Assembly: GCA_934746015.1 (NCBI GenBank)
Contig: CAKVEW010000019.1
Location: 1-55,742, forward strand
Source: an uncultured Clostridium sp.
GTDB taxonomy: Bacteria > Bacillota > Clostridia > Clostridiales > Clostridiaceae
Reading direction: 5' to 3'
Length of the DNA stretch: 55,742 nucleotides
This document shows positions 33,378 through 43,950 of this stretch, in pieces. The notes under the pieces are model-generated. The model had not been told where the DNA came from. It was given only the letters and a program-made list of their open reading frames with translations, and searched no databases. A program made the translations under genes and the position numbers. The first letter of the stretch is position 1. Every line of letters begins with the position of its first letter.

Positions 33378-36300
33378 ATGCATAAAGATATAGGGTTATA
33401 CAGAAGTTCTTTTGAACATGATGCCTGTGGAATTGGAGCTATAGTTAATATAGATGGAATTAAAACCCATAAATCTATTGAGGATGCTCTAAATATATTA
33501 ATAAATTTAGAACATAGAGGTGGTACTGGAGCTGATGGTAAAACTGGTGACGGATCTGGCATACTATTACAAATACCCCATAGATTTTTTAAAGAAGAGG
33601 CTCAAAAACTTGGAGTAATTCTTCCAGGAGAAGGAGAATACGCAGTTGGTATGTTCTTTTTACCAGTAGATTCAACAGAACGAGAAGCTTGCATTAGCAT
33701 ATTTAAAAAACTATGTTATGAAGAAGATTTGAAAATTTTAGCTTGGAGGTCTGTACCTGTAAATAAATCAGTTTTAGGTGAATATGCAATATCATCTATG
33801 CCTTATTTTAAACAGGTAATTATTGAGAAACCTTCATATATTGATAACTATAGAGATTTTGAAAGAAAATTATATATTATAAGAAGAAGATTTGAAAAAG
33901 AATTAGTAACTGAAAAAGCCTATATATCATCTTTGTCTTCTAAAACTATTGTATATAAAGGTCTATTACTTGCAAGCCAACTTAAGAATTTTTATATTGA
34001 TTTATCAAATGCTAAAGTTCAATCAGCAATTACAATGGTACATTCAAGATATAGTACAAATACCGTTCCAAGTTGGAAAAGAGCACATCCTAATAGATAT
34101 ATAATTCATAATGGTGAAATTAATACCCTAAGGGGGAATATAAATAGTTTATTAGCAAGAGAAGGTAATTTATATAGTGAAGAATTAGGAAATGATTTAA
34201 AGAAAGTCTTACCTATAATAAATGCAGAAGGATCAGATTCTGCTATTTTAGATAATACTTTAGAGTTTCTAATTATGAATGGAAAAAGTATAGAAGAAGC
34301 TATTATGATGTTAGTTCCAGAACCATGGGAGAAAAATAATTTCATTTCCCAAGAAGAAAAAGCATTTTTTGAATATAATGCTACATTGATGGAACCATGG
34401 GATGGTCCTGCAGCAATTGTATTTTCTGATGGAAATGTTATGGGGGCAACTTTGGATAGAAATGGCTTAAGACCTGCCAGATATTATATAACAAAAGATA
34501 ATAATTTAGTATTATCTTCTGAAGTAGGTGCTTTAGATATAAGAAATGAGGACATAGTATCAAAGGGAAGATTAACACCAGGAAAAATACTATTAGTAGA
34601 TACCTTAAATAAAAAAATATTAAGTGATGAAGAAGTAAAGAAGCAATACTATTCAAAGAAACCTTACTTAAATTGGGTTTATAATAACATAATTCCATTA
34701 GAAAATATAAAGATAAATTCAATTAATAATAATGACTTATTTAATACAAATCGAGATAAGCTACTGCAGATTTACAACTACACATACGAAGATTTAAAAA
34801 ATACAATTTTGCCAATGTGTGAAAAAGGTGAAGAACCATTAAGTTCTATGGGAGTAGATACTCCTCTCGCAGTATTATCAAAAGAACCTCAGCCACTGTT
34901 CAATTACTTTAAACAGTTATTTGCTCAAGTAACAAATCCACCTATAGATGCAATTAGGGAAGAAATTATAACATCTACAACTATATATCTTGGCTCGTCA
35001 GAAAATCTATTAGGTGAATTAGAAGAGAATAAAGCAAAAATTAAACTATCAACACCAATTTTAACAAATGAAAATTTAAATAAAATAAGAAAAATTAATT
35101 ATTCTAATTTTAAGGTGAAGACTATTAATGCTTCATATGGAAAGAAAGATGATGAGTATGACTTAGAATTAGCTTTGGATTCAATATGTGAGGAAGCAGA
35201 AAAATCTATTTTAGAAGGCTATAACATTATAATTTTAAGTGATAAAAATGTTAATGATAAAGTAATTCCAATACCATCATTATTATCATTATCTGCTGTG
35301 CATCATTATTTAATTAAGAAAAGGCTAAGAAGTAAGGTTGATTTAATTGTTGAAAGTGGAGAACCAAGAGAAGTCCATCACTTTGCTACTCTTATTGGAT
35401 TTGGTGCCTCCGCTATAAATCCTTATTTAGTTTATGAATCAATTCTTAAGCTAAAAGAAGATAAATTTTTAGCTGAAGATTATAATGTAGCTGTTAAGAA
35501 ATATAATAAGGCTATCTTAAAGGGACTAATAAAAATAATGTCTAAAATGGGAATATCAACTATCCAATCTTATAAAGGTGCTCAAATCTTTGAAGCAGTT
35601 GGGATAAATGAACATGTTATTAATAAATACTTCACTAATACAGTAAGTAGAATAGAAGGAATATCTTTAAAGGAAATTCAAGATGAAGTTCTTAGAAACC
35701 ATAGAAATGCTTATAAAAAGAGTAATTCTAATTTTAAATTCACCTTTAATTCAAGTGGAAGGGATAAGTTTAGAGCAGAGAAAGAAGAACATTTATATAA
35801 TCCATTAACTATTTATAAGTTACAACAAGCAACAAGAACTGGAGATTATAAAATATTTAAAGAATATTCTAAACTTATAGATAGTGAAGATTCTTTTATA
35901 ACATTAAGAAGCTTATTAGATTTTAAATATTTAAGTGACCCAATTCCAATAGATGAAGTAGAAAGTATTGAATCAATAGTAAAGAGATTTAAAACAGGAG
36001 CTATGTCTTATGGTTCTATTTCTAAGGAAGCTCATGAGACTTTAGCTATTGCAATGAATAGAATAGGCGGAAAATCTAATACTGGTGAAGGAGGAGAAGA
36101 CAGGGATAGATTTATACCAGATGAAAATGGAGATTCACGAAGATCTGCTATAAAACAAATAGCTTCTGGAAGATTTGGAGTAACTTCTGAATACTTGGTT
36201 AATGCTAGTGAAATACAGATAAAAATGGCTCAAGGAGCTAAGCCTGGTGAAGGTGGACAACTTCCAGCTAAAAAAGTATATCCTTGGATAGCAAATACTA

Positions 36301-37919
36301 GAGGTGCCACTACTGCTGTAGGATTAATATCACCACCACCACATCATGATATATATTCAATAGAGGATTTAGCTCAGTTAATATATGATTTAAAACAGTC
36401 TAATGATGAAGCTGATATATCTGTAAAATTAGTTGCTGAAGCTGGTGTTGGTACAGTAGCAACAGGAGTTGCTAAAGCAGGTTCAAATGTAATTTTAATA
36501 TCTGGTCATGATGGTGGAACAGGTGCATCACCTAAAACATCAATACAAAATGCTGGATTACCATGGGAACTTGGAATTGCAGAAGCACATCAAACTTTAA
36601 TTTTAAATAATTTAAGAGATAGAGTCAGATTAGAAGTAGATGGTAAATTAATGACTGGTAGAGATGTAGCTATAGCTGCTCTATTAGGTGCAGAAGAATT
36701 CGGATTTGCAACTGCACCATTAGTATCTTTAGGTTGCGTAATGATGAGAGTATGTAATTTAGATACATGCCCTGTAGGAATAGCTACACAAAATAAGGAA
36801 CTTAGAAAGAGATTTAAAGGTAAACCAGAATATGTTATAAACTTTATGTATTTTATTGCTGAAGAATTAAGAGAATATATGTCTAAGCTTGGATTTAGAA
36901 CTATTGATGAAATGGTTGGAAGATTCGATAGACTTAAAGAAAAGGAAAGTAAAAAAGGATTTAAAAGAAGTAAAGTTAATTTATCTTCATTATTAATTCA
37001 AGATGAAAGATTCTTTACTTCACAAAATAAATTTAATAAAAATTACAAAGAGGTGAAGGCTAGAACCTTAGATAGAAGCTTATTAATTCCTATAGTTGAA
37101 AAAAGTTTTAATGGCAATAACTCAATAAATATAGGTATAGATATAAATAATACTGATAGAACTTTAGGTACATTACTTGGCTGTTATATTACTAGGAAAT
37201 ACGGCTATAATACATTAGAAAATGATTCTATAGTATTAAACTGTACAGGCTCAGGCGGACAAAGTATAGGTGCATTTATGCCAAAGGGAATAACAATAAA
37301 AGTAAATGGTGATTGTAACGACTATTTAGGAAAGGGTCTATCAGGTGGAATATTAATAGTTAAAAATCCAGAGGATTGCAATATAAATCCAGAAGAAAAT
37401 ATTATAATAGGTAATGTTGCATTATATGGAGCAACATCTGGTAAAGTATTTATCAATGGAGTTGCAGGAGAAAGATTTGCAGTAAGAAACTCTGGTGCAA
37501 CAGCTGTAGTTGAAGGAGTTGGAGATCACGGTTTAGAATACATGACAGGTGGAACAGTAGTATTATTAGGTAAATGTGGACTTAACTTTGCAGCAGGTAT
37601 GAGTGGTGGTATAGCTTACGTATATGATAAAGATAATACTTTTGATAGTAAATTAAATAAAGAGTTAGTAAATATAGAAACAATAGAAAGTAATGATGAA
37701 GAAACTATTAAATCTCTAATAAAAGAACATGTTGAATTAACAGAATCTAAACGTGGTACTGAAATATTAGAAAATTGGAATGAAGAAATAAAGAATTTCA
37801 AAAAAATAGTTCCAAATGATTATAAAAAAATATTAACATTAATAGATAAGAAAAAAGCTGAAGGCTTAAATCATGAAGAAGCACTTCTAGCTGCTTTTTA
37901 TGAAAGGAGTGCTATGTAA
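33378..37919 (+). CDS. gltB: glutamate synthase (NADPH) large subunit
   Basis: Makes glutamate from glutamine and 2-oxoglutarate. The N-terminal amidotransferase nucleophile is Cys17 (HDACGIGAI), exposed after removal of a 16-residue propeptide. The FMN-binding synthase domain holds GAMSYGSISKEAHETLAIA and GEGGEDRDRF; the 3Fe-4S cluster cysteines are in CVMMRVCNLDTCPVGIATQ; the C-terminal GXGXG beta-helix ends the protein. The frame extends to 33324, but GGAAGG puts the start at the ATG 33378 (1513 aa). Stop overlaps the gltD start by one base. Confidence 0.95.
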   Translation: MHKDIGLYRSSFEHDACGIGAIVNIDGIKTHKSIEDALNILINLEHRGGTGADGKTGDGSGILLQIPHRFFKEEAQKLGVILPGEGEYAVGMFFLPVDSTEREACISIFKKLCYEEDLKILAWRSVPVNKSVLGEYAISSMPYFKQVIIEKPSYIDNYRDFERKLYIIRRRFEKELVTEKAYISSLSSKTIVYKGLLLASQLKNFYIDLSNAKVQSAITMVHSRYSTNTVPSWKRAHPNRYIIHNGEINTLRGNINSLLAREGNLYSEELGNDLKKVLPIINAEGSDSAILDNTLEFLIMNGKSIEEAIMMLVPEPWEKNNFISQEEKAFFEYNATLMEPWDGPAAIVFSDGNVMGATLDRNGLRPARYYITKDNNLVLSSEVGALDIRNEDIVSKGRLTPGKILLVDTLNKKILSDEEVKKQYYSKKPYLNWVYNNIIPLENIKINSINNNDLFNTNRDKLLQIYNYTYEDLKNTILPMCEKGEEPLSSMGVDTPLAVLSKEPQPLFNYFKQLFAQVTNPPIDAIREEIITSTTIYLGSSENLLGELEENKAKIKLSTPILTNENLNKIRKINYSNFKVKTINASYGKKDDEYDLELALDSICEEAEKSILEGYNIIILSDKNVNDKVIPIPSLLSLSAVHHYLIKKRLRSKVDLIVESGEPREVHHFATLIGFGASAINPYLVYESILKLKEDKFLAEDYNVAVKKYNKAILKGLIKIMSKMGISTIQSYKGAQIFEAVGINEHVINKYFTNTVSRIEGISLKEIQDEVLRNHRNAYKKSNSNFKFTFNSSGRDKFRAEKEEHLYNPLTIYKLQQATRTGDYKIFKEYSKLIDSEDSFITLRSLLDFKYLSDPIPIDEVESIESIVKRFKTGAMSYGSISKEAHETLAIAMNRIGGKSNTGEGGEDRDRFIPDENGDSRRSAIKQIASGRFGVTSEYLVNASEIQIKMAQGAKPGEGGQLPAKKVYPWIANTRGATTAVGLISPPPHHDIYSIEDLAQLIYDLKQSNDEADISVKLVAEAGVGTVATGVAKAGSNVILISGHDGGTGASPKTSIQNAGLPWELGIAEAHQTLILNNLRDRVRLEVDGKLMTGRDVAIAALLGAEEFGFATAPLVSLGCVMMRVCNLDTCPVGIATQNKELRKRFKGKPEYVINFMYFIAEELREYMSKLGFRTIDEMVGRFDRLKEKESKKGFKRSKVNLSSLLIQDERFFTSQNKFNKNYKEVKARTLDRSLLIPIVEKSFNGNNSINIGIDINNTDRTLGTLLGCYITRKYGYNTLENDSIVLNCTGSGGQSIGAFMPKGITIKVNGDCNDYLGKGLSGGILIVKNPEDCNINPEENIIIGNVALYGATSGKVFINGVAGERFAVRNSGATAVVEGVGDHGLEYMTGGTVVLLGKCGLNFAAGMSGGIAYVYDKDNTFDSKLNKELVNIETIESNDEETIKSLIKEHVELTESKRGTEILENWNEEIKNFKKIVPNDYKKILTLIDKKKAEGLNHEEALLAAFYERSAM

Positions 37920-39391
37920 TGGGAAAACCAACTGGATTTTTAGAATTTGAAAGAAAAGTAGGAGAAAATGATTCTGTTGAAGAAAGAATAACTCATTACA
38001 ATGAATTTCATAACTTACTATCTAAAGATGAACAGGTAAAACAAGGTGCCAGATGTATGGATTGTGGAATTCCATTTTGTCAATCAGGATTATTAATAAA
38101 AGGTATGGCATCAGGATGTCCTTTAAAGAATTTAATACCTGAGTTTAATGATTTAGTATATAAGGATAATATAAATATAGCATTAGATAGATTATTAAAA
38201 ACTAATCCTTTTCCAGAGTTTACTGGAAGAGTATGTCCAGCACCATGTGAATCTGCATGTACAGTCTCTATAAATGGACCTGCAGTTAGCATTAAGGAAA
38301 ATGAAAGATATATAATTGATACAGCTTTTGATACAGGTCTTATGAAGGCAGAAGTACCTAAATATAGAAATAATAAAAAAGTTGCAGTAATAGGTTCTGG
38401 ACCTGCTGGTTTATCTTGTAGTTACTATCTAAATAGATTTGGTTATCATGTTGATGTCTTTGAAAGAGAAGATAGACTTGGAGGATTACTAATGTATGGT
38501 ATCCCTAATATGAAGCTTGATAAAGATGTAGTAAATAGAAGAATAAAGCTATTAGAAGATGAAGGTGTTAATTTTTTTACTAAATCAGATATATGTAAAG
38601 ATGACAACTTAAGAAATAAAGTTTTAGAAGAGTATGATTCCATTGTTTTAGCTACTGGAGCTACTAAACCAAGAGATTTAAATGTTCCAGGAAGAAATTT
38701 TAAAGGAATTCACTTTGCCGTTGATTATTTAAAGGAAAATACAAGAAACTTACTAAATGATAATGATAATGAAAATTATATATCGGCTAAAGATAAAAAT
38801 GTTTTAATAATTGGTGGTGGTGATACTGGTACTGACTGTGTGGCAACTTCAATAAGACAGGGATGTAAATCTGTAATTCAATTAGAGATAACAAATCCTC
38901 TTCCAAAAGAAAGACTAGAAAGTAATCCTTGGCCTGAATGGAGTAGAACTTTAAAAGTAGATTATGGTCAAGAAGAGGCAATTGAAATTTTCGGAGAAGA
39001 TCCAAGAAGATACTGTACAAGTGTAAAAGAATTTATATCAGATGACTCTGGAAATGTAAGGGCAGCTAAAACTATTAAGGTAAATTGCTATCAAGATGAA
39101 ATGGGCAGATTATCATTTAAAGAAGTAGAAGATAGCGAAGAAATAATTGATGTAGATATTGTTATGCTTGCCATGGGATTTTTGGGTACTGAAGAATATA
39201 TCAGTAATAGTTTTGATCTTAAGCTCGACAATAGAGGAAATATTGATGCGGAATATAAATCATTTAAAACTAGTAAAGAGAAAATATTTACTTGTGGTGA
39301 TGCTCGTAGAGGACAATCTCTTGTAGTATGGGCAATAAGAGAAGGATTAGAAGCTGCAAAAAGCATAAATGAATATTTATCAGGAAAATAA
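37919..39391 (+). CDS. gltD: glutamate synthase small subunit
   Basis: Feeds electrons from NAD(P)H through FAD and Fe-S clusters to GltB. N-terminal cluster cysteines: GARCMDCGIPFCQSG, ASGCPLKNLIPEFN and GRVCPAPCESACTVSING. FAD motif VAVIGSGPAGLSCSYYLN, NAD(P)H motif VLIIGGGDTGTDCVATS, and the closing FTCGDARRGQSLVVWAIREG. 490 aa, full length. Translationally coupled to gltB by a TAATG overlap. Confidence 0.95.
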   Translation: MGKPTGFLEFERKVGENDSVEERITHYNEFHNLLSKDEQVKQGARCMDCGIPFCQSGLLIKGMASGCPLKNLIPEFNDLVYKDNINIALDRLLKTNPFPEFTGRVCPAPCESACTVSINGPAVSIKENERYIIDTAFDTGLMKAEVPKYRNNKKVAVIGSGPAGLSCSYYLNRFGYHVDVFEREDRLGGLLMYGIPNMKLDKDVVNRRIKLLEDEGVNFFTKSDICKDDNLRNKVLEEYDSIVLATGATKPRDLNVPGRNFKGIHFAVDYLKENTRNLLNDNDNENYISAKDKNVLIIGGGDTGTDCVATSIRQGCKSVIQLEITNPLPKERLESNPWPEWSRTLKVDYGQEEAIEIFGEDPRRYCTSVKEFISDDSGNVRAAKTIKVNCYQDEMGRLSFKEVEDSEEIIDVDIVMLAMGFLGTEEYISNSFDLKLDNRGNIDAEYKSFKTSKEKIFTCGDARRGQSLVVWAIREGLEAAKSINEYLSGK

Positions 39392-39474
39392 AAATTATAG
39401 TAAAAATTACTTCCTTTAATTATTTGATAAATTCATATACTAACAATATGAATATCTAAAAAGGAGGGCAAAAG

Positions 39475-39903
39475 ATGATAAGATATTTAGCTTTACTTTC
39501 TATAATTTCAACTACGATAATATCATCTAATATTAGTACTTTAAAAACAGATGATATTAGATATAAAGGTAATGCATTAAGGGTATTTGGTGAATATAGT
39601 ATAAATATAAGTAAAGAAGATAAATTTGATGACTTTTGGACTCCTAAAAATGAAGGATACCTTAATGAAACTCAGAAGGCAAAAATAAACTCTTTAAGGG
39701 AAAAAGTTAATGGTGGTGAATCCTTAACAATTACAGAGTGTAATGAGCTGAGAATAATTAAAGCAGATGTTATAAAAAGAAAGTTGGGAGAAGAAAAATT
39801 TAAAGAACTTGAAAAACTAATAAAGAGAAGAGAAGGTACTTTAGATTTAACTTTACCTGAAAGACAAAGGCTTTATGAACTAAATAAAGAAGCTAAAGAA
39901 TAA
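39475..39903 (+). CDS. small secreted or membrane-anchored hypothetical protein
   Basis: 142 aa, not recognised. AGGAGG is ideally placed before the ATG. Residues 1-20 (MIRYLALLSIISTTIISSN) are hydrophobic and look like a signal peptide or short anchor without a lipobox Cys. The rest is strongly charged and helical, with a likely coiled coil around EKFKELEKLIKRREGT. It has its own terminator and sits between gltD and pyrE without evident link to either. Confidence 0.65.
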   Translation: MIRYLALLSIISTTIISSNISTLKTDDIRYKGNALRVFGEYSINISKEDKFDDFWTPKNEGYLNETQKAKINSLREKVNGGESLTITECNELRIIKADVIKRKLGEEKFKELEKLIKRREGTLDLTLPERQRLYELNKEAKE

Positions 39904-39924
39904 ATAAAAGATATTCATAACTTT

Positions 39925-39956
39925 TTAGGAGCTGCATAATCAGCTCCTAATTTTTT
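39925..39956 (+). terminator. rho-independent terminator
   Basis: TTAGGAGCTG (39925-39934) pairs perfectly with CAGCTCCTAA (39941-39950), followed by six T residues. Confidence 0.9.
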
Positions 39957-40076
39957 GTATTTAAAAAGATCTAATAACAAAATATTAGCAATCTATGAGA
40001 AATAATGTTAAAATTATAAAGACGTATATTTATTATATTTATATGATTAATATTTGTATTGGAAGGAAGGTTTGTT

Positions 40077-40760
40077 GTGGATAGATATAAAGAAGAATTT
40101 ATCGAATTTATGGTTAATAGTGATGTTTTAAGATTTGGAGATTTTACTACTAAAAGTGGAAGAAAAACTCCTTTCTTTATAAACACTGGAAATTACACTA
40201 CAGGAGCTCAATTAAAGAAATTAGGAGAATTCTATGCTAAGGCAATAAATAAACATTTTGGAAATGATTTTGATGTTTTATTTGGTCCTGCTTATAAAGG
40301 AATTCCATTAACAGTAACAACAGCTATTTCTCTAAATGAACTATATGATATAAATGTTGAATATTGTTCTAATAGAAAAGAAGTAAAGGATCATGGTGAA
40401 GGTGGCATTTTATTAGGAGGCTCTCTAAAGGATAATAAAAAAGTAGTTATTGTTGAAGATGTTATGACTGCAGGAACATCTATATATGAAACTGTTCCAA
40501 TTTTAAAAGCTCAAGGAAAGGTAGATATTAAAGGCCTTATTATTTCAGTTGATAGAATGGAAAAAGGAAAATCAGAGAAATCTGCTCAAGAAGAAATTAA
40601 AGAGAAATTTGGAATTACTACTTATTCAATAGTTACTATGAAGGAAGTAGTAGATTATTTATATAATAAAGAACTTAATGGTAAAATATATATAGATGAT
40701 AATATGAAGGCTTCTATAGAGTCTTATTATGAAAAGTATGGAGTAACATACAATATATAG
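40077..40760 (+). CDS. pyrE: orotate phosphoribosyltransferase
   Basis: Joins orotate and PRPP to make OMP in pyrimidine synthesis. The PRPP motif is VVIVEDVMTAGTS; FGPAYKGIPL and CSNRKEVKDHGEGG are the other active-site loops. The open frame runs back to a TTG at 40059, but GGAAGGAAGG lies inside it and is 6 nt from a GTG at 40077, giving the usual start MDRYKEEFIEFM and 227 aa. Monocistronic and away from other pyr genes. Confidence 0.93.
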   Translation: MDRYKEEFIEFMVNSDVLRFGDFTTKSGRKTPFFINTGNYTTGAQLKKLGEFYAKAINKHFGNDFDVLFGPAYKGIPLTVTTAISLNELYDINVEYCSNRKEVKDHGEGGILLGGSLKDNKKVVIVEDVMTAGTSIYETVPILKAQGKVDIKGLIISVDRMEKGKSEKSAQEEIKEKFGITTYSIVTMKEVVDYLYNKELNGKIYIDDNMKASIESYYEKYGVTYNI

Positions 40761-40813
40761 AGATGGAACTGCCTAAGTAGATTGAAATTAGTAATTTAGA
40801 ATGTAAATCATTT

Positions 40814-40846
40814 AAGAAACTCCTTGCAGAGTTTCTTTTTTATTTT
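40814..40846. terminator. bidirectional terminator
   Basis: AAGAAACTC (40814-40822) pairs with GAGTTTCTT (40829-40837) followed by T residues; it lies between convergent pyrE and the esterase gene and overlaps the end of the latter. Confidence 0.85.
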
Positions 40847-41817
40847 TTATTTATATCTAAAAACTTAAGTACTTCAAATACTAAAGCAGTTATTTCAAAT
40901 TTGTTGAAGCCACTAAAGTAATGAGAACCTGATTTTAATGTAAGTAGCTTACTTTTAACTTTATTTTCTTTTAATTTATTATATAAAGATTTTGCATTTT
41001 CATAGGGTACTATTTCATCAGTTTTACTATGTATTATTAGCGTATTAGGAGTAGAAGGATTTATATAATTTATAGGAGTAAAATTTTCTAAAATATCTGG
41101 CGAGTTAAGTATATTATCAATATCTTCTTTGTATTCCTCATCAATAGAAGAGGTATCTAATGTGTTTAGTTCTGTAGGGCCAAATACATCTAAAACATAT
41201 TTCACCTTTGATGAATAATTTCTTAGTTCTTCATCACCTAAAAACTTATCATCTTTAGAATATGATGCCATTAAGGCGAGATGTGCTCCAGATGATATAC
41301 CTATAATACCAATATTATCTGTATCAAAATTATACTTTTCTTTATTTTTATAGACCCATCTAATTGAATCTTTAACATCTATAATAGGATTTTCTATTGG
41401 AACATTTTTTCTTAAAAGCTCATAAGAAATACTTATGATTGTAAATCCTCTTTTATTAAAAGCATTTAATATTGGTTCCAATCCTTCAGGTATTCCGTTA
41501 TCACCATAAACCCAACTTCCTCCATGGACGTATATAATAACAGGTGAAGGCTTATCATCTATTTCAGATTTATAAATATCTAAAAAAACATCCTTTGATA
41601 AAGTGTCTTTATACTTTATATTCTTAATATCCATAGTGGATGTTGTATAGTAATCTGTTAGCTTACCTAATGTTTCAACTGACTCATTTGAGTTTTTTAA
41701 TTCATAATATACATTATATATAATCATAAGTGAGTTTTTAAAGTAAAATGCTAAGGAAAAAGTAGTAATTAGTATTGAAATTAGAAAAACAATAATTATT
41801 TTAAATACCTTCTTCAA
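40840..41817 (-). CDS. membrane-anchored alpha/beta hydrolase (esterase)
   Basis: Serine esterase of the BD-FAE/lipase group, tethered outside the cell by an N-terminal transmembrane segment (residues 5-26). The oxyanion motif is YVHGGSWVYGD, the nucleophile Ser is in IGISSGAHLALM, the Asp is in SKTDEIVPYENAK and the His in SGSHYFSGF. 325 aa. The start is TTG at 41817 with GGAG 8 nt upstream. Substrate unknown; related proteins remove acetyl or feruloyl groups from carbohydrates. Confidence 0.85.
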   Translation of the reverse strand: MKKVFKIIIVFLISILITTFSLAFYFKNSLMIIYNVYYELKNSNESVETLGKLTDYYTTSTMDIKNIKYKDTLSKDVFLDIYKSEIDDKPSPVIIYVHGGSWVYGDNGIPEGLEPILNAFNKRGFTIISISYELLRKNVPIENPIIDVKDSIRWVYKNKEKYNFDTDNIGIIGISSGAHLALMASYSKDDKFLGDEELRNYSSKVKYVLDVFGPTELNTLDTSSIDEEYKEDIDNILNSPDILENFTPINYINPSTPNTLIIHSKTDEIVPYENAKSLYNKLKENKVKSKLLTLKSGSHYFSGFNKFEITALVFEVLKFLDINKK

Positions 41818-41941
41818 AAAATCAACTCCATATAATTAATACTTATATTATTGACATAAATAAAAAATATAAATGAAACTAATTATATTTTTTTAAAATA
41901 TGAATATATTTTATTAATGTTTAAATAAGGAGGAGGTCGCT

Positions 41942-43924
41942 ATTAGTAATTATTTCACGCTTAATAGTAATAAAACATTATTAAATATAAATTATATAGC
42001 TAATGATATTTTAAATAATCATGATAAAAACCTACTATGTTATAAAATTAATGAAAATGAATTATTAGAAGTTATAATAGAAATAGTATCCTATTATCTA
42101 TTTAAAGATCAACAAGTCTTAATTCTTACTGATTCTTATCAAGAATATATTCTTACTAATAATTTCTTTAAAGATCTTGATAAAAGATTACTAAATTTAG
42201 ATAGCAATTATAGCCTTGTGGATTTAATAAATTATTTATTATTAAACTTACAGGAGCAAACAGGTAAAACAATTATAAGTAAGGTAGAATTACTCTATAG
42301 GAGCATTGACAAGAAGCAAGATATATTAAAACAAATAAGTGATTTTTTTAATAATTGTATTGATGATATTCCTTTAATAGAGAAATATATAAATACTAAA
42401 AGAAGGCTTGATAGTAATCATAATTATAATAAATATTATAGAACCTTTAGAATAAAGAAACCCTTTAAAAATTATACTTATAATGAATTAAAAGAAATAT
42501 GTAATAACATAGTATTATCAGACTTAAGCAATCAATATATACAATATAGAAGATTTACAGATAATGATATATATCAATATTTAAAATTGCCTTTAGAATA
42601 TAATTTAATAAATGATTCTATATATATAATAAATACCTTAATAGATAATAAAGATATTGACTATAATTTAAGTGTATCTATGTATACAGCGGATTTTATT
42701 GATGCATTTATTTCTAATGGCATAATTAATGAAGATTTTATTTTGTCATTAACCAACATTGTTAATTTAAAATACAATTACCACCTATTAAATAAGACAA
42801 CTAATAAAAAATGGCTTAATATATTTAATAAATTTAATAAGATTAAAGAGGAAGAAAACTTAAATATATTTTCTAGAATAAATGATGAAATTTATGAGGA
42901 GTATATAAATAATTACAACTCAATAAAAAGGTTAAAAGAAAAATTATCATTCTTAAAATCAATTTTAAAAGAAGAAAAATTTAATGAAGCAATAAATAAT
43001 ATAATCAAAAATGGGAATGTTTACGAAAATCTTCTTTTTTATAAAAAGGTGCTTGATATAGCATATGAAAATAGATATGCTTTCAATGCCATTAATAGTC
43101 TTTCAAGTAGTCAAGAAAATATATTAAAGTATTGTTATGATGATTTAGAAGAAAAGAAATATATAAATGAATTAATTTCAATTATTCCAATATTGAAATG
43201 TTACTTAGATATAGAAGAAGAAGAGATTAAAAATATAAATATAACAAAACTATATAATGAATATGATAGTATTATCAATAACATTTATGCTGAAAACTCT
43301 AAAAAGAATGATCTGATTTCAAAAGCAATTAATAAAATATGGGATAATAAATTAAGAGAGGCTTCTACTTTATTAAAAGAAAATATAGAGAATATACCTG
43401 AGGAAGCTTTATCTAGTTTTTTCCCTTGTGCAATTTCTAGCATTTCTAATAAAGCTATAGAGAAAATAATTAATAAAAAACTTAATTATGATAAAATTAT
43501 AGTTATATCTAAAGAAGAGAATAAAAAATCTTATTTTGATTCCTTAGAAAAGTTATGTAAAACTATAATATTTATAGATATAGATAATAACATAAAGGAA
43601 TATAATTTCAATAAAGAAAGAAGTTGTTTAATTAAGGAATATAAAGAGTTACTATCAGAAATAAAATACTTCTTATTAAATAAAAATTTACCTTTAGATG
43701 TAATTATTAATGACACTTATATGGAAATAAAAACAAATGAATATAGAATAATACTTTTATTAAACAATAATTCAGTAAATGAAGATATTTTTCTATATAA
43801 ATATTATAAAGATAATAATATTTATATATACAGGTTATGGTATAGAGATTGGTGGATAAATAAGTATAAAGAGCTAGATAAAATTAATGAGTATATAAAA
43901 GAATTGACAATAAGCAATAAATAA
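41942..43924 (+). CDS. decayed SF1 helicase/REase-like protein with ATT start
   Basis: The conventional start would be a GTG at 42218 without a ribosome binding site. The same frame is open for 92 more codons upstream to 41942, directly behind a very strong AGGAGGAGG (41930-41938), yet contains no ATG, GTG or TTG; the codon in start position is ATT. From there the protein is 660 aa. It has no Walker A motif. FFPCAISSISNKAIEKI (about 493) followed by YDKIIVISKEE occupies the place of the PC-x-x-MSPLS and D-x-x-IFDEAS segments of large SF1 helicases, with the Walker B acids lost. The end, YRLWYRDWW (630-638), resembles the last strand-helix of MTES_1575-type nuclease domains. Probably an inactive relative or a gene in decay. 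Confidence 0.55.
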   Translation: MSNYFTLNSNKTLLNINYIANDILNNHDKNLLCYKINENELLEVIIEIVSYYLFKDQQVLILTDSYQEYILTNNFFKDLDKRLLNLDSNYSLVDLINYLLLNLQEQTGKTIISKVELLYRSIDKKQDILKQISDFFNNCIDDIPLIEKYINTKRRLDSNHNYNKYYRTFRIKKPFKNYTYNELKEICNNIVLSDLSNQYIQYRRFTDNDIYQYLKLPLEYNLINDSIYIINTLIDNKDIDYNLSVSMYTADFIDAFISNGIINEDFILSLTNIVNLKYNYHLLNKTTNKKWLNIFNKFNKIKEEENLNIFSRINDEIYEEYINNYNSIKRLKEKLSFLKSILKEEKFNEAINNIIKNGNVYENLLFYKKVLDIAYENRYAFNAINSLSSSQENILKYCYDDLEEKKYINELISIIPILKCYLDIEEEEIKNINITKLYNEYDSIINNIYAENSKKNDLISKAINKIWDNKLREASTLLKENIENIPEEALSSFFPCAISSISNKAIEKIINKKLNYDKIIVISKEENKKSYFDSLEKLCKTIIFIDIDNNIKEYNFNKERSCLIKEYKELLSEIKYFLLNKNLPLDVIINDTYMEIKTNEYRIILLLNNNSVNEDIFLYKYYKDNNIYIYRLWYRDWWINKYKELDKINEYIKELTISNK

Positions 43925-43950
43925 AATATACTATTATAGTAAATTAAATA

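Noticed and set aside
34438..34722. Minus-strand ORFs inside gltB, gltD, queT, uup, lexA and other genes
   Set aside because: They lie wholly within well-supported genes, lack ribosome binding sites and have hydrophobic or Ser/Leu-rich compositions typical of antisense frames in AT-rich DNA.
42218..43924. GTG at 42218 as the start of the helicase-like gene
   Set aside because: No ribosome binding site precedes it, while the same frame is open back to a strong AGGAGGAGG at 41930.
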